Shown here: positions 1 to 9,858 of the stretch, one piece after another
Position numbering within the stretch: the stretch's first letter is position 1
Layout: every line of letters starts with the position of its first letter
NCBI RefSeq assembly: GCF_003286085.1
Contig: NW_020825312.1
Location: forward strand, 5,642,001 to 5,706,000
Reading direction: 5' to 3'
Length of the DNA stretch: 64,000 nt
Origin: Drosophila persimilis
Taxonomy: Eukaryota > Arthropoda > Insecta > Diptera > Drosophilidae
The notes under the pieces: model-generated
The model's input: the letters and a program-made list of their open reading frames with translations, nothing else
Told to the model about the DNA's origin: nothing
Database searches by the model: none
Made by a program: the position numbers and the translations under genes

Positions 1-3000
1 TGCTTCATCAGGGATCGGGGCTGGAGTCGGACGCTCCTTTGCTTCATCAGGGATCGGGGCTGGAGTTGGACGCTCCTTTGCTTCATCAGGGATTGGGGCT
101 GGAGTCGGACGCTCCTTTGCTTCATCAGGGATCGGGGCTGGAGTCGGGCGCTCCTTTGCTTCATCAGGGATCGGGGCTGGAGTCGGACGCTCCTTTGCTT
201 CATCAGGGATCGGGGCTGGAGTCGGAAGCTCCTTTGCTTCATCAGGGATCGGGGCTGAGGTCGGACGCTCCTTTGCTTCATCAGGGATCGGGGTTGGAGT
301 CGGACGCTCCTTTGCTTCATCAGGGATCGGGGCTGGAGTCGGACGCTCCTTTGCTTCATCAGGGATCGGGGCTGAAGTCGGACGCTCCTTTGCTTCATCA
401 GGAATCGGGGCTGGAGTTGGACGCTCCTTTGCTTCATCAGGGATTGGGGCTGGAGTCGGACGCTCCTTTGCTTCATCAGGGATCGGGGCTGAAGTCGGAC
501 GCTCCTTTGCTTCATCAGGAATCGGGGCTGGAGTTGGACGCTCCTTTGCTTCATCAGGGATTGGGGCTGGAGTCGGACGCTCCTTTGCTTCATCAGGGAT
601 CGGGGCTGGAGTCGGACGCTCCTTTGCTTCATCAGGGATCGGGGTTGGAGTCGGACGCTCCTTTGCTTCATCAGGGACCGGGGCTGGAGTCGGACGCTCC
701 TTTGCTTCATCAGGGATCGGGGCTGAAGTCGGACGCTCCTTTGCTTCATCAGGAATCGGGGCTGGAGTTGGACGCTCCTTTGCTTCATCAGGGATCGGGG
801 CTGGAGTCGGAAGCTCCTTTGCTTCAACAGGGATCGGGGCTGAGGTCGGACGCTCCTTTGCTTCATCAGGGATCGGGGTTGGAGTCGGACGCTCCTTTGC
901 TTCATCAGGGATCGGGGCTGGAGTCGGACGCTCCTTTGCTTCATCAGGGATCGGGGCTGAAGTCGGACGCTCCTTTGCTTCATCAGGGATCGGGGCTGAA
1001 GTCGGACGCTCCTTTGCTTCATCAGGAATCGGGGCTGGAGTTGGACGCTCCTTTGCTTCATCAGGGATTGGGGCTGGAGTCGGACGCTCCTTTGCTTCAT
1101 CAGGGATTGGGGCTGGAGTCGGACGCTCCTTTGCTTCATCAGGGATCGGGGCTGGAGTCGGACGCTCCTTTGCTTCATCAGGGATCGGGGTTGGAGTCGG
1201 ACGCTCCGTTGCTTCATCAGGGATCGGGGTTGGAGTCGGACGCTCCTTTGCTTCATCAGGGATCGGGGCTGGAGTTGGACGCTCCTTTGCTTCATCAGGG
1301 ATCGGGGCTGGAGTCGGAAGCTCCTTTGCTTCATCAGGGATCGGGGCTGAGGTCGGACGCTCCTTTGATTCATCAGGGATCGGGGTTGGAGTCGGACGCT
1401 CCTTTGCTTCATCAGGGATCGGGGCTAAAGTCGGACGCTCCTTTGCTTCATCAGGGATCGGGGCTGGAGTCGGACGCTCCTTTGCTTCATCAGGGATCGG
1501 GGCTGAAGTCGGACGCTCCTTTGCTTCATCAGGGATCGGGGCTGAAGTCGGACGCTCCTTTGCTTCATCAGGAATCGGGGCTGGAGTTGGACGCTCCTTT
1601 GCTTCATCAGGGATCGGGGTTGGAGTCGGACGCTCCTTTGCTTCATCAGGGATCGGGGCTGGAGTCGGACGCTCCTTTGCTTCATCAGGGATCGGGGTTG
1701 GAGTCGGACGCTCCTTTGCTTCATCAGGGATCGGGGCTGAAGTCGGACGCTCCTTTGCTTCATCAGGAATCGGGGCTGGAGTTGGACGCTCCTTTGCTTC
1801 ATCAGGGATTGGGGCTGGAGTCGGACGCTCCTTTGCTTCATCAGGGATCGGGGCTGAAGTCGGACGCTCCTTTGCTTCATCAGGAATCGGGGCTGGAGTT
1901 GGACGCTCCTTTGCTTCATCAGGGATTGGGGCTGGAGTCGGACGCTCCTTTGCTTCATCAGGGATCGGGGCTGGAGTCGGACGCTCCTTTGCTTCATCAG
2001 GGATCGGGGTTGGAGTCGGACGCTCCTTTGCTTCATCAGGGATCGGGGCTGGAGTCGGACGCTCCTTTGCTTCATCAGGGATCGGGGCTGAAGTCGGACG
2101 CTCCTTTGCTTCATCAGGAATCGGGGCTGGAGTTGGACGCTCCTTTGCTTCATCAGGGATCGGGGCTGGAGTCGGAAGCTCCTTTGCTTCATCAGGGATC
2201 GGGGCTGAGGTCGGACGCTCCTTTGCTTCATCAGGGATCGGGGTTGGAGTCGGACGCTCCTTTGCTTCATCAGGGATCGGGGCTGGAGTCGGATGCTCCT
2301 TTGCTTCATCAGGGATCGGGGCTGAAGTCGGACGCTCCTTTGCTTCATCAGGGATCGGGGCTGAAGTCGGACGCTCCTTTGCTTCATCAGGAATCGGGGC
2401 TGGAGTTGGACGCTCCTTTGCTTCATCAGGGATTGGGGCTGGAGTCGGACGCTCCTCTGCTTCATCAGGGATTGGGGCTGGAGTCGGACGCTCCTTTGCT
2501 TCATCAGGGATCGGGGCTGGAGTCGGACGCTCCTTTGCTTCATCAGGGATCGGGGTTGGAGTCGGACGCTCCTTTGCTTCATCAGGGATCGGGGTTGGAG
2601 TCGGATGCTCCTTTGCTTCATCAGGGATCGGGGCTGGAGTTGGACGCTCCTTTGCTTCATCAGGGATCGGGGCTGGAGTCGGAAGCTCCTTTGCTTCATC
2701 AGGGATCGGGGCTGAGGTCGGACGCTCCTTTGCTTCATCAGGGATCGGGGTTGGAGTCGGACGCTCCTTTGCTTCATCAGGGATCGGGGCTGGAGTCGGA
2801 CGCTCCTTTGCTTCATCAGGGATCGGGGCTGAAGTCGGACGCTCCTTTGCTTCATCAGGGATCGGGGCTGAAGTCGGACGCTCCTTTGCTTCATCAGGAA
2901 TCGGGGCTGGAGTTGGACGCTCCTTTGCTTCATCAGGGATTGGGGCTGGAGTCGGACGCTCCTTTGCTTCATCAGGGATTGGGGCTGGAGTCGGACGCTC

Positions 3001-3609
3001 CTTTGCTTCATCAGGGATCGGGGCTGGAGTCGGACGCTCCTTTGCTTCATCAGGGATCGGGGCTGAAGTCGGACGCTCCTTTGCTTCATCAGGAATCGGG
3101 GCTGGAGTTGGACGCTCCTTTGCTTCATCAGGGATTGGGGCTGGAGTCGGACGCTCCTTTGCTTCATCAGGGATCGGGGCTGGAGTCGGACGCTCCTTTG
3201 CTTCATCAGGGATCGGGGTTGGAGTCGGACGCTCCTTTGCTTCATCAGGGATCGGGGCTGGAGTCGGACGCTCCTTTGCTTCATCAGGGATCGGGGCTGA
3301 AGTCGGACGCTCCCTTGCTTCATCAGGAATCGGGGCTGGAGTTGGACGCTCCTTTGCTTCATCAGGGATCGGGGCTGGAGTCGGACGCTCCTTTGCTTCA
3401 TCAGGGATCGGGGCTGGTGTCGGACGCTCCTTTGCTTCATCAGGGATCGGGGCTGAAGTCGGACGCTCCTTTGCTTCATCAGGAATCGGGGCTGGAGTTG
3501 GACGCTCCTTTGCTTCATCAGGGATTGGGGCTGGAGTTGGACGCTCCTTTGCTTCATCAGGGATCGGGGCTGGAGTCGGACGCTCCTTTGCTTCATCAGG
3601 GATCGGGAA
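1..3609. repeat. 39-bp coding minisatellite, about 92 units, with 507-bp higher-order structure
   Basis: Head-to-tail 39-bp units (core gctcctttgcttcatcaggg on the plus strand) fill the first 3.6 kb with no length change between units. A rare variant, gtcggaagctcc, marks positions 221, 806, 1313, 2171 and 2678. The gaps are 585, 507, 858 and 507 bp, all exact multiples of 39, and 507 bp (13 units) occurs twice. Other variants (gctgaagtcgg, gctgaggtcgg, ggaatcggg) recur in the same order within these blocks. This points to block-wise unequal exchange. The array continues beyond the left edge. Confidence 0.95.
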
Positions 3610-3711
3610 GTCGGGAGCCAAGCCGGCTACCGGCTGAATATGCTCATCTCTGTCTGTAGATGAATTGCCATTGAACGTGCACTCTTTCTCCATGATGCTG
3701 GTAGGTTTCAT
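1..3711 (-). CDS. Tandem-repeat (PAPIPDEAKERPT)n protein, 5' part; runs off the left edge
   Basis: Not recognised as a named gene. Read on the minus strand from the ATG at 3711-3709, the frame stays open for all 1,237 codons to the window edge. It begins with about 35 unique residues (MKPTSIMEKECTFNGNSS...), then enters repeats of the 13-residue unit PAPIPDEAKERPT. Substitutions seen include PTP to PTS, ERP to ELP or EHP, and AKE to ARE, AEE or ATE; none makes a stop. An in-frame TGA at 3741-3739 lies 27 nt upstream with no AG acceptor between it and the ATG, so 3711 (or the better-context ATG at 3693) should be the true start. The unit carries D, E, E, K and R plus four prolines, so the chain is probably disordered and non-globular. 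No signal peptide or membrane segment is seen. The plus strand and another minus frame are also open here, but they lack a convincing start or end. Confidence 0.72.
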   Translation of the reverse strand, partial: MKPTSIMEKECTFNGNSSTDRDEHIQPVAGLAPDFPIPDEAKERPTPAPIPDEAKERPTPAPIPDEAKERPTPAPIPDEAKERPTSAPIPDEAKERPTPAPIPDEAKERPTPAPIPDEAKERPTPAPIPDEARERPTSAPIPDEAKERPTPAPIPDEAKERPTPTPIPDEAKERPTPAPIPDEAKERPTPAPIPDEAKERPTPAPIPDEAKERPTSAPIPDEAKERPTPAPIPDEAKERPTPAPIPDEAKERPTPAPIPDEAKERPTPAPIPDEAKERPTSAPIPDEAKERPTSAPIPDEAKERPTPAPIPDEAKERPTPTPIPDEAKERPTSAPIPDEAKELPTPAPIPDEAKERPTPAPIPDEAKEHPTPTPIPDEAKERPTPTPIPDEAKERPTPAPIPDEAKERPTPAPIPDEAEERPTPAPIPDEAKERPTPAPIPDEAKERPTSAPIPDEAKERPTSAPIPDEAKEHPTPAPIPDEAKERPTPTPIPDEAKERPTSAPIPDEAKELPTPAPIPDEAKERPTPAPIPDEAKERPTSAPIPDEAKERPTPAPIPDEAKERPTPTPIPDEAKERPTPAPIPDEAKERPTPAPIPDEAKERPTPAPIPDEAKERPTSAPIPDEAKERPTPAPIPDEAKERPTPAPIPDEAKERPTSAPIPDEAKERPTPTPIPDEAKERPTPAPIPDEAKERPTPTPIPDEAKERPTPAPIPDEAKERPTSAPIPDEAKERPTSAPIPDEAKERPTPAPIPDEAKERPTLAPIPDEAKERPTPTPIPDESKERPTSAPIPDEAKELPTPAPIPDEAKERPTPAPIPDEAKERPTPTPIPDEATERPTPTPIPDEAKERPTPAPIPDEAKERPTPAPIPDEAKERPTPAPIPDEAKERPTPAPIPDEAKERPTSAPIPDEAKERPTSAPIPDEAKERPTPAPIPDEAKERPTPTPIPDEAKERPTSAPIPVEAKELPTPAPIPDEAKERPTPAPIPDEAKERPTSAPIPDEAKERPTPAPVPDEAKERPTPTPIPDEAKERPTPAPIPDEAKERPTPAPIPDEAKERPTPAPIPDEAKERPTSAPIPDEAKERPTPAPIPDEAKERPTPAPIPDEAKERPTSAPIPDEAKERPTPAPIPDEAKERPTPTPIPDEAKERPTSAPIPDEAKELPTPAPIPDEAKERPTPAPIPDEAKERPTPAPIPDEAKERPTPAPIPDEAKERPTPAPIPDEAKERPTPAPIPDEA

Positions 3712-3891
3712 ATGAAAAAAGAAAAAAAATTCACAAATTCACAGTAGAAAGACAAAAAAAAAAAATTTGTGAAATTTAAAGAACCGAATTGTTGTTTTCT
3801 GAACAAAACTCAATTTGATAATGGATAATTCAAAGGCAGTACAAGAAAAAGTAAAATTTTGACAGCAAATCTAGGACTACTAGATCTTGAT

Positions 3892-4424
3892 TTATGCATG
3901 AAATAACGTTTCTGGAAGTTTCCCTTTTTCTGACTCATGTTTGACTTTGAGCTTATGAAAATGGTGGCATCCTTTGTCCAAAGCACCAATCAGCTCTTTC
4001 GAATGAGCGGAATATTCATTATTTGGCTCGTACTCGAATGCGAGACGAAGAAAAGCGAAGCGGATATAATGATTGATGACTTGCTGACGTTGTCTGCCAT
4101 TTTCTCTGTGAGTGTCAATTATTGCAAAGGTCATTATTGATTTCATACATTTCGGGACTCTTCTGATTGAGTTGTGACATGCATCTATGTAGTGGCGCCT
4201 GTCCAACCAAAAATATCTCATAACCGTCTCACGGTTTCCCCTTCCCTTAGACATGCACCTTGCACCTTTTGGGCAGTTACGCGCAAGCAAAAAATGACAA
4301 AAGGTAACAGCGGCAACTGTCAAGGTGTGGTGAGAAAAGGGGAATTGGAGAACCAAGGGCTCAAGCGGAAGGAGAGTGACTTGTGCATCTATTTCCAATT
4401 GTACTTGCGATCCCAGACGGACGT
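3892..4424 (-). CDS. Possible terminal exon or small gene, unknown function
   Basis: A minus-strand frame is open from just inside a good 3' splice site (tattttcttcag, AG at 4426-4425) to a TAA at 3892, about 177 codons. The first in-frame ATG is well inside (residues MSKGRGNRE...), and the long frame has no ATG at its left end, so either it is an internal or terminal exon or translation starts at that ATG. The translated C-terminal half is mixed and charged (RQRQQVINHYIRFAFLRLAF; HHFHKLKVKHESEKGK), unlike simple-sequence noise, but I match it to no family. It cannot be spliced in frame to the repeat gene downstream, because that frame has a stop at 3741-3739 with no acceptor after it. Plus-strand frames of 67 and 84 codons overlap and could equally be chance. 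Confidence 0.3.
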
Positions 4425-4427
4425 CTG

Positions 4428-5041
4428 AAGAAAATACTCAAGTTAGTGCAGTGAAAGGAACAATTCTAACCTCGACCGTAATTACCGCGTGTCCATAGTG
4501 GCTAAGATCTAGTCAAAAGAGCAGCAGACCATTCCTACGTTTATTAAGCGAAAGCCGAACCCATCGGGTGAGTGAAATTGTACCCCAACTGCCGGCCAAC
4601 AGAAAATTAAAGTTCTTTTTTTTTTTCTTAAAAACCTAACCATAGGTTTGGCCGTACGTACTACCGTACGAAACGCCGGTCGTGGTGCCGTAAGCCGTAC
4701 CCACTACAGTCTCGTCACCTTGCCACACATATAAGTACCCATCGTACCGATCGACTACTGTATGTGTTAGCCGTCTTCGACCCCAAATCTTCTTTCGGCG
4801 TGGCGTCTGCATACATGTGAGCATCACTGTATTTACCGCAGGGTGTACCGGCGTGGGTTCACACACATACAAGCCTTGCTCGGCCTACACCAGTGAAAAA
4901 CGGTCGATGGGCTTACACTACTGGTAAATCAAATTTACTTTTAGTTTTCTAACCTACAATAGACTATAAAAATGTTTATCATAAGCATTTTTCATTTCAA
5001 ATATATATTTTATGATCGATTAAACCTTAAATTCATAAATA
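4428..5041. other. No supported gene
   Basis: The minus-strand 78-codon frame at 4636-4872 consists largely of a YGxTxG-like tail from short repeated tacg motifs and has no other support. A copy of the transposon-end motif TACACTACTGG lies at 4914-4924, about 118 bp outside the Tc1-like element that follows. The rest is AT-rich and featureless. Confidence 0.5.
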
Positions 5042-6080
5042 AGGGCTGGCCAAAATAATAAGTACAGCAATTCTCCAAAGCGAAAAACTAAAAGCGTATC
5101 AAAATTTTTACACTTTTTTCTTATAATTTATAATCTTTTAATAGTATCCTATATAGCCACACTTATTTTGGATGATTTCGACAATTCTTCTTGGTATACT
5201 AGCAATAAGTTTGCGGCAAGTCTCCACTGGAATCTCACACCACGTTTTTTGCACAAATTCTCCACAATTCTTTTTCTTTTCGAAAAGAATTTTTACCAAT
5301 TCGACGTTTTAAGTCACCCCAAAGGTTTTAAAATGGGTTTAAGTCAGGAGACTGACTTAGCCAAGCCATAACGTTTACATTTTTTCCCGTAAACCAAGCC
5401 TTCACCACCTTTAAGGTGTGCTTTGGGTAATTTTCCGGTAGAAAGACCCATCTCAAGGGCATGTTTTCATCAGCTTAAGATTGTATAATGACTGTCAATA
5501 TGTTTTTATACCCGAATTGGATCACATGATCAGTTATGCGATGTACCGGCTCAACGCCATGCCAAGAAAAATAGCCTCGGATACCTATACATCGGTCTCC
5601 GGTCTTAGCCATTTTCTTCGTGTACCGGAAGTCGAATTCTTTGCCTTTGGGTCGTTGTATACATCTTCTGGAGTCATTATCAAAAAGATTTATTTTTGTT
5701 TCTTCTCTCAATAATATATTATTCCACTTCTAAGACCCATCTAACCCAGACCATGCCAAATGATTTTCAACGACTTTTTGCATCATCTTCAAAATTTTTA
5801 CTCGGAGTAAGGGAACTTTTCGGACTATACGTCCTGTTAGGTCTATATATTGAAGTCTCCGACGAATCATCAGACCTGATTTTTCTTTCCCAATTTGAGC
5901 GTATTTGGCCTTGGAAGACATGAACTGATCCTTTTTTGCAAGACTGATGATGCGGGTGTCCGTTGCTTGTAAAGATTTCTTCTTCCATCCTCAATTGGCA
6001 TCCATACACTTACAAAAATTCGAGCTATTCCATAACAAGCTAGCACGACACCGATGTACTTATTTTTTTGGCCAGTAGTG
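5042..6080 (-). mobile_element. Tc1-like DNA transposon, decayed, near full length (about 1.04 kb)
   Basis: The ends are inverted repeats. Read inward, the left end has GGCCAAAATAATAAGTACA and the right end GGCCAAAAAAATAAGTACA, each preceded by a degenerate CACTACT/AGGGCT tip. TA dinucleotides flank both ends (5040-5041 and 6081-6082), as expected for Tc1/mariner target duplication. The transposase lies between them on the minus strand. The length is short for a Tc1 element (usually 1.2-1.7 kb), because the N-terminal DNA-binding part is mostly unreadable. The flanking CACTACTGG at 4916 could instead be the original left tip. Confidence 0.75.
5150..6000 (-). pseudogene. Tc1-like transposase remnant
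   Basis: Pieces of a DDE transposase occur in order on the minus strand, in more than one frame. They are RRLQYIDLTGRIVRKVPLLR and ENHLAWSGLDGS (linker), then KINLFDNDSRRCIQRPKGKE (start of the catalytic core; the acidic residue normally before it reads E in REETKINLF), then GYFSWHGVEPVHRI, and finally SQSPDLNP followed by NLWGDLKRR, the SPDLNPIE-type block with the last catalytic acidic pair damaged by a stop. Several stops and at least two frame changes separate the pieces, so no functional enzyme can be made. Tc1-family transposases of about 340 residues cut and paste the element at TA sites. Confidence 0.75.
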
Positions 6081-9000
6081 TATATCTACGCGTGCAGTGA
6101 CATACATACATATGTATGTATGTATGTACATATGTGAGAAGTTGACTATTCCCTCTTCAGTGACTTTCGTCATTGCTACGTCGCTTACGCCGCCCGCATA
6201 CGAACAGTAACGCTAAAGGAGAAGACAATTACCGGTGCCGTAATACTGTTTGCGTTGCTGATGAAGTCATTCGGTGTCTCGATCATGATGGCTAGGCCCA
6301 TTCATTTCTTTATATCGGAATAATACCTTGGAACCCCACTATTGTACTGACCCTAGGATTAACATTAAAAGTTAAATTCGTGTGATTCGGTTTGTGTGGC
6401 TTATCACATTTCCCAGCCGTACTGTAACGCTGACCAATCCAATTGTTCACGTGTTTGTTTTGTTCTGCCCTTTCGCAAGTAATGAGACTTTCTGCAATTC
6501 CGAATCTATCGACAACCGAACTTATGATTGGGATTACCCCACAAGCAATTGCTGTGCGCTTTAAAGATGCATCCATCCGTCCCTTGTTTTTGCATTTAAA
6601 CTGAAAATCATTCGAATATATTTATATTTGTGTAACGTAACTACCATTATTCCAGAATATACTCTTTATAATTAGTTGACCCTAGTCTAATAAGATCTTT
6701 CATCATGATATTTTTATATATATAATTAATCTTAATTGCAGCTTATTTAAACATATTATCCTTATTACTTTAGTAGCCTCTATATATGTATATCTAACCC
6801 CCTTAGCAGCCATGAGAGCTTGTAAAAAGTTTAATGAATTAACTGTTTTTAATGAATTCCCGTTAATTGTTGCCGTTATTAAGGATCATGTGGCGCCGAG
6901 ATGACGTAACTTAGCAGAAGTAGAGCGTTTATTTTAGGGATCGTTACCCATTACTCAGCTTATTTGGACCGGTGCGATCAAGGAAGGGTGGGCATACCGA
7001 GTTGCAATGACACCGCAAGCAACTCCCGCTCGAATTCGTTCCGCTGACTCATCTCCCTACACTGTCATTTCTCTGTAAATTTCTTCCGTCTGAACCTTGA
7101 ACCGCACGCGAATCTTATTTTTATTGTCTTTGCTCCTAATGCTCGAGCTCGTGACGCGATCTCTCCCTACCCCACCCCCACTCTACCCGACTAACCATGA
7201 GACCAGCAGCAACGCGTGCATGGATTTCGATCATACCCTCCATCTGCTCGTCTACCGTTTCAGATCCTAGCCTCCTGCTTCGTTATCTGTTACATCTACG
7301 CACATTTCGTTATTTTGTTGGAGTCGTTCGTCTGTTCTTTCTGTTATCCTGATTCGCATGTTTCTAGAGAAACTCGTAGAGGACGACGGCCAGAATCTGT
7401 GTGGCCGAATCGTACGCTTTGGGCAATGAACGTGTCCCGTGTTTTATTCTACTAATGGTCGATTGTTGTACCTTTGGATCAGACGAGTCTTGAAAAAGTT
7501 CACTCCGAGAATCAATGGATATAGGATGGGAAATGACCTCAATTACGATTGAATGCCATTGACAGTCGCGATGGCATCAACTTCGCTCCTCAATGCCACA
7601 GGAGTACAGTCCCAGAGCAGAGCCGGGGGCTGAAAACAAAATTACTTGACCGTGCCACACTGCCCACAAGAGTCAGGTATGGCAGGGAGTGGCGACCGTT
7701 AACTTTGCAGCTAATTATAAATGAAACCCGATATCAAGAGGCAAACGGAGCAACGCCTTTGTGGACCACACACACAATCATAGACCACACACAGATACAC
7801 CAATACACATATTTGAAGAATGTCAATTCATTTGGAGTTTTGGATGGTTTTGATCCCTGGCTGCTGGTCTTGAATTGGCCGCCAGCGTCGACTGTGGGCT
7901 GTGGTTCAGGGAAAGCAAACAAATAATGAAAACAGCCATGGCGTAGGGTTGGTGGAAAATGAGAGGGGAGCCGCGGCGATTGTGGGCGTGGGCCCAGAAC
8001 AAAGTGGAAAATTCATAAAATGTCATTGTCGCTTTATTAAAACAAGCCAAAACCTATATAGCTCCCCAACCTTACCCACAGCCCAGCCCCAACCATCTAA
8101 GCCAAACACCCACGCACACACACACCTAGCATATTAGGGGTGGGTGTGGCTGTTGGTGTGGGTGTGGGTGGGGTATTTGGCAAATTGGGCGGACGGCGAT
8201 GGCGGAGGCTACGTTGTCTGTGCTTTGCCATCGACAGCTGTTGGCGTCATTTACAAAAGCTTTTTGGCCGTTTTATGGGATTTTGCAACAGTTTCATTTT
8301 CATCTTGCTCCAAGAGCAGGGGTGGCGTGTGAGAGGAGCAAGTGAGGAGCAAGTGAGGAGCAAGTGAGGAGCGAGACGCATAATGCCGCTATTAGAAGTT
8401 GGCGCCAAGCACTTGCTAACGCCGACAGATGATGATGAGAAGGAGGAGAAGGAGCATCCCAGCAACAAGGACCATATGAGTTGAGGCATGTGTGTGTCTG
8501 TGTCTGCATCTGCATCTGTGTGTGCGATGTTGCGACAACGATAATAGCTCCAACATTTGTTGATTCGCCCTCCATATATGTCTGCCACCTCAGTCCCTCA
8601 GTCCCTCAGTCGCTCAGTCCCTCAGTTCTTGCCTCCGCCCCTGTCTCCACCCATGCCCTGTCTCTACCCATCCTCAGTCCAGGCATCATCAGCGTCATAT
8701 TTGAAATTTTAATATTGACGCCATTTAACACGTTCTGGTGGAAATTTTATAAATGACTCTGTCTGTCTGTTGGTGGGACTTGAATTGATTCAGAGGAAGA
8801 GGCTTAGGGTTGCACTTCAGAAGCGTATTTATACGTAGAACGAGTTTGACTGCTAAGCTTTTAATTAAATAATTAATGTCCAAAGCCTACTATAATGCAT
8901 GTACGAAAAGTCCTAAGTACAGCCTTTTGAATAATCTTTTCTGTCATAGTATTCCGAAAACGGGATACCCGCTTCTAAAGTGGGATCTTTTTGTGTATTA

Positions 9001-9823
9001 TATGTAGCTCCTTTGAGCTCCAGTAGGTGAGGTGATCATCACATAATCATTCGCGGCATTCAGTGCCAAGATCCCTAGTGTGTTGCCAAATAGACTTGCG
9101 ATTGGCAGTCGGAGCTGGAGCTGGAATCCTCAATTAAGCTGTCACTTGCGGCTTTTGGGTTGGATTGTTTGTGAATTAGCTGGAGAGCAGAATCACTTAA
9201 AGCTGGCGCTAAACTCAATCACTGTTCGTGGAGACGGCTGCTGGAGGGGGTGCAGGAGTGAAGTCATCACGACACGACAGCGGAGCAACCCTCGAATGTC
9301 ATCAGGAGTGTGTGGCATCTTATAAATCGATATGAGTGTCTGTTGCACTCGTACAGACAGCGGACGAGGAGGCTGGGGAAGCGGAGAGACAGCCAGAGTC
9401 TGAGCCGCATCGAGGCCGAGCTTCGATCCTTCCACGCGCAGACAACGTTGCATGTCCCAGCAATGTCGAGGCAGGGATGCCACAGGGATGGAGGAGGGAG
9501 AGGACAGGACCAGGACAAGGAGCGGGAGCAGGAGCAGGAGCAGGAGCAGGGCGTTGCAGAGGCAGCGCGTCATCTTGTCAAATATTTCGCGCTAAATTAA
9601 CACGACAGCGCGCCCAAATGGAGCAGGAATATGTCAGACCGAGGCCAGACCCAGACCCAGACCCAGGACCCAGGACCAGGCAAGGACTGACGGTCCTCAA
9701 AGGAAAAAAGGGAGAGCTCAAGTGCTGCGGTGGCGGCAGTACGAGTGGGTGGGTCGGAGTGGCATGTCCTTGCTCCTTTGCACATAACTCAAATAGCGAC
9801 GCAGTTGTCTGCCCTACTGTGTG

Positions 9824-9826
<3 letters not shown>

Positions 9827-9856
<30 letters not shown>
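9827..9856. repeat. (GT)15 microsatellite
   Basis: Uninterrupted GT dinucleotides. Confidence 0.98.

Positions 9857-9858
<2 letters not shown>

Noticed and set aside
1425-3596. 723-codon minus frame (MKQRSVRLQPRSL repeats)
   Set aside because: Both its ends lie inside the array and no unique sequence is attached; it is a shadow of the 39-bp unit.
1-3609. CRISPR-like direct repeats
   Set aside because: Units abut with no unique spacers, lie in a coding frame, and the genome is eukaryotic.
39-3659. 1,206-codon plus-strand frame (APLLHQGSGLESD repeats)
   Set aside because: It starts at TTG, has no ATG-led unique region in the window and no poly(A) signal after its stop. The minus frame has a unique start and an upstream stop.
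6633-6905. Possible LTR-like segment (TGTAACG start, TGGCGCC after)
   Set aside because: No matching second copy, no paired end and no retroelement protein nearby; called anonymous DNA.
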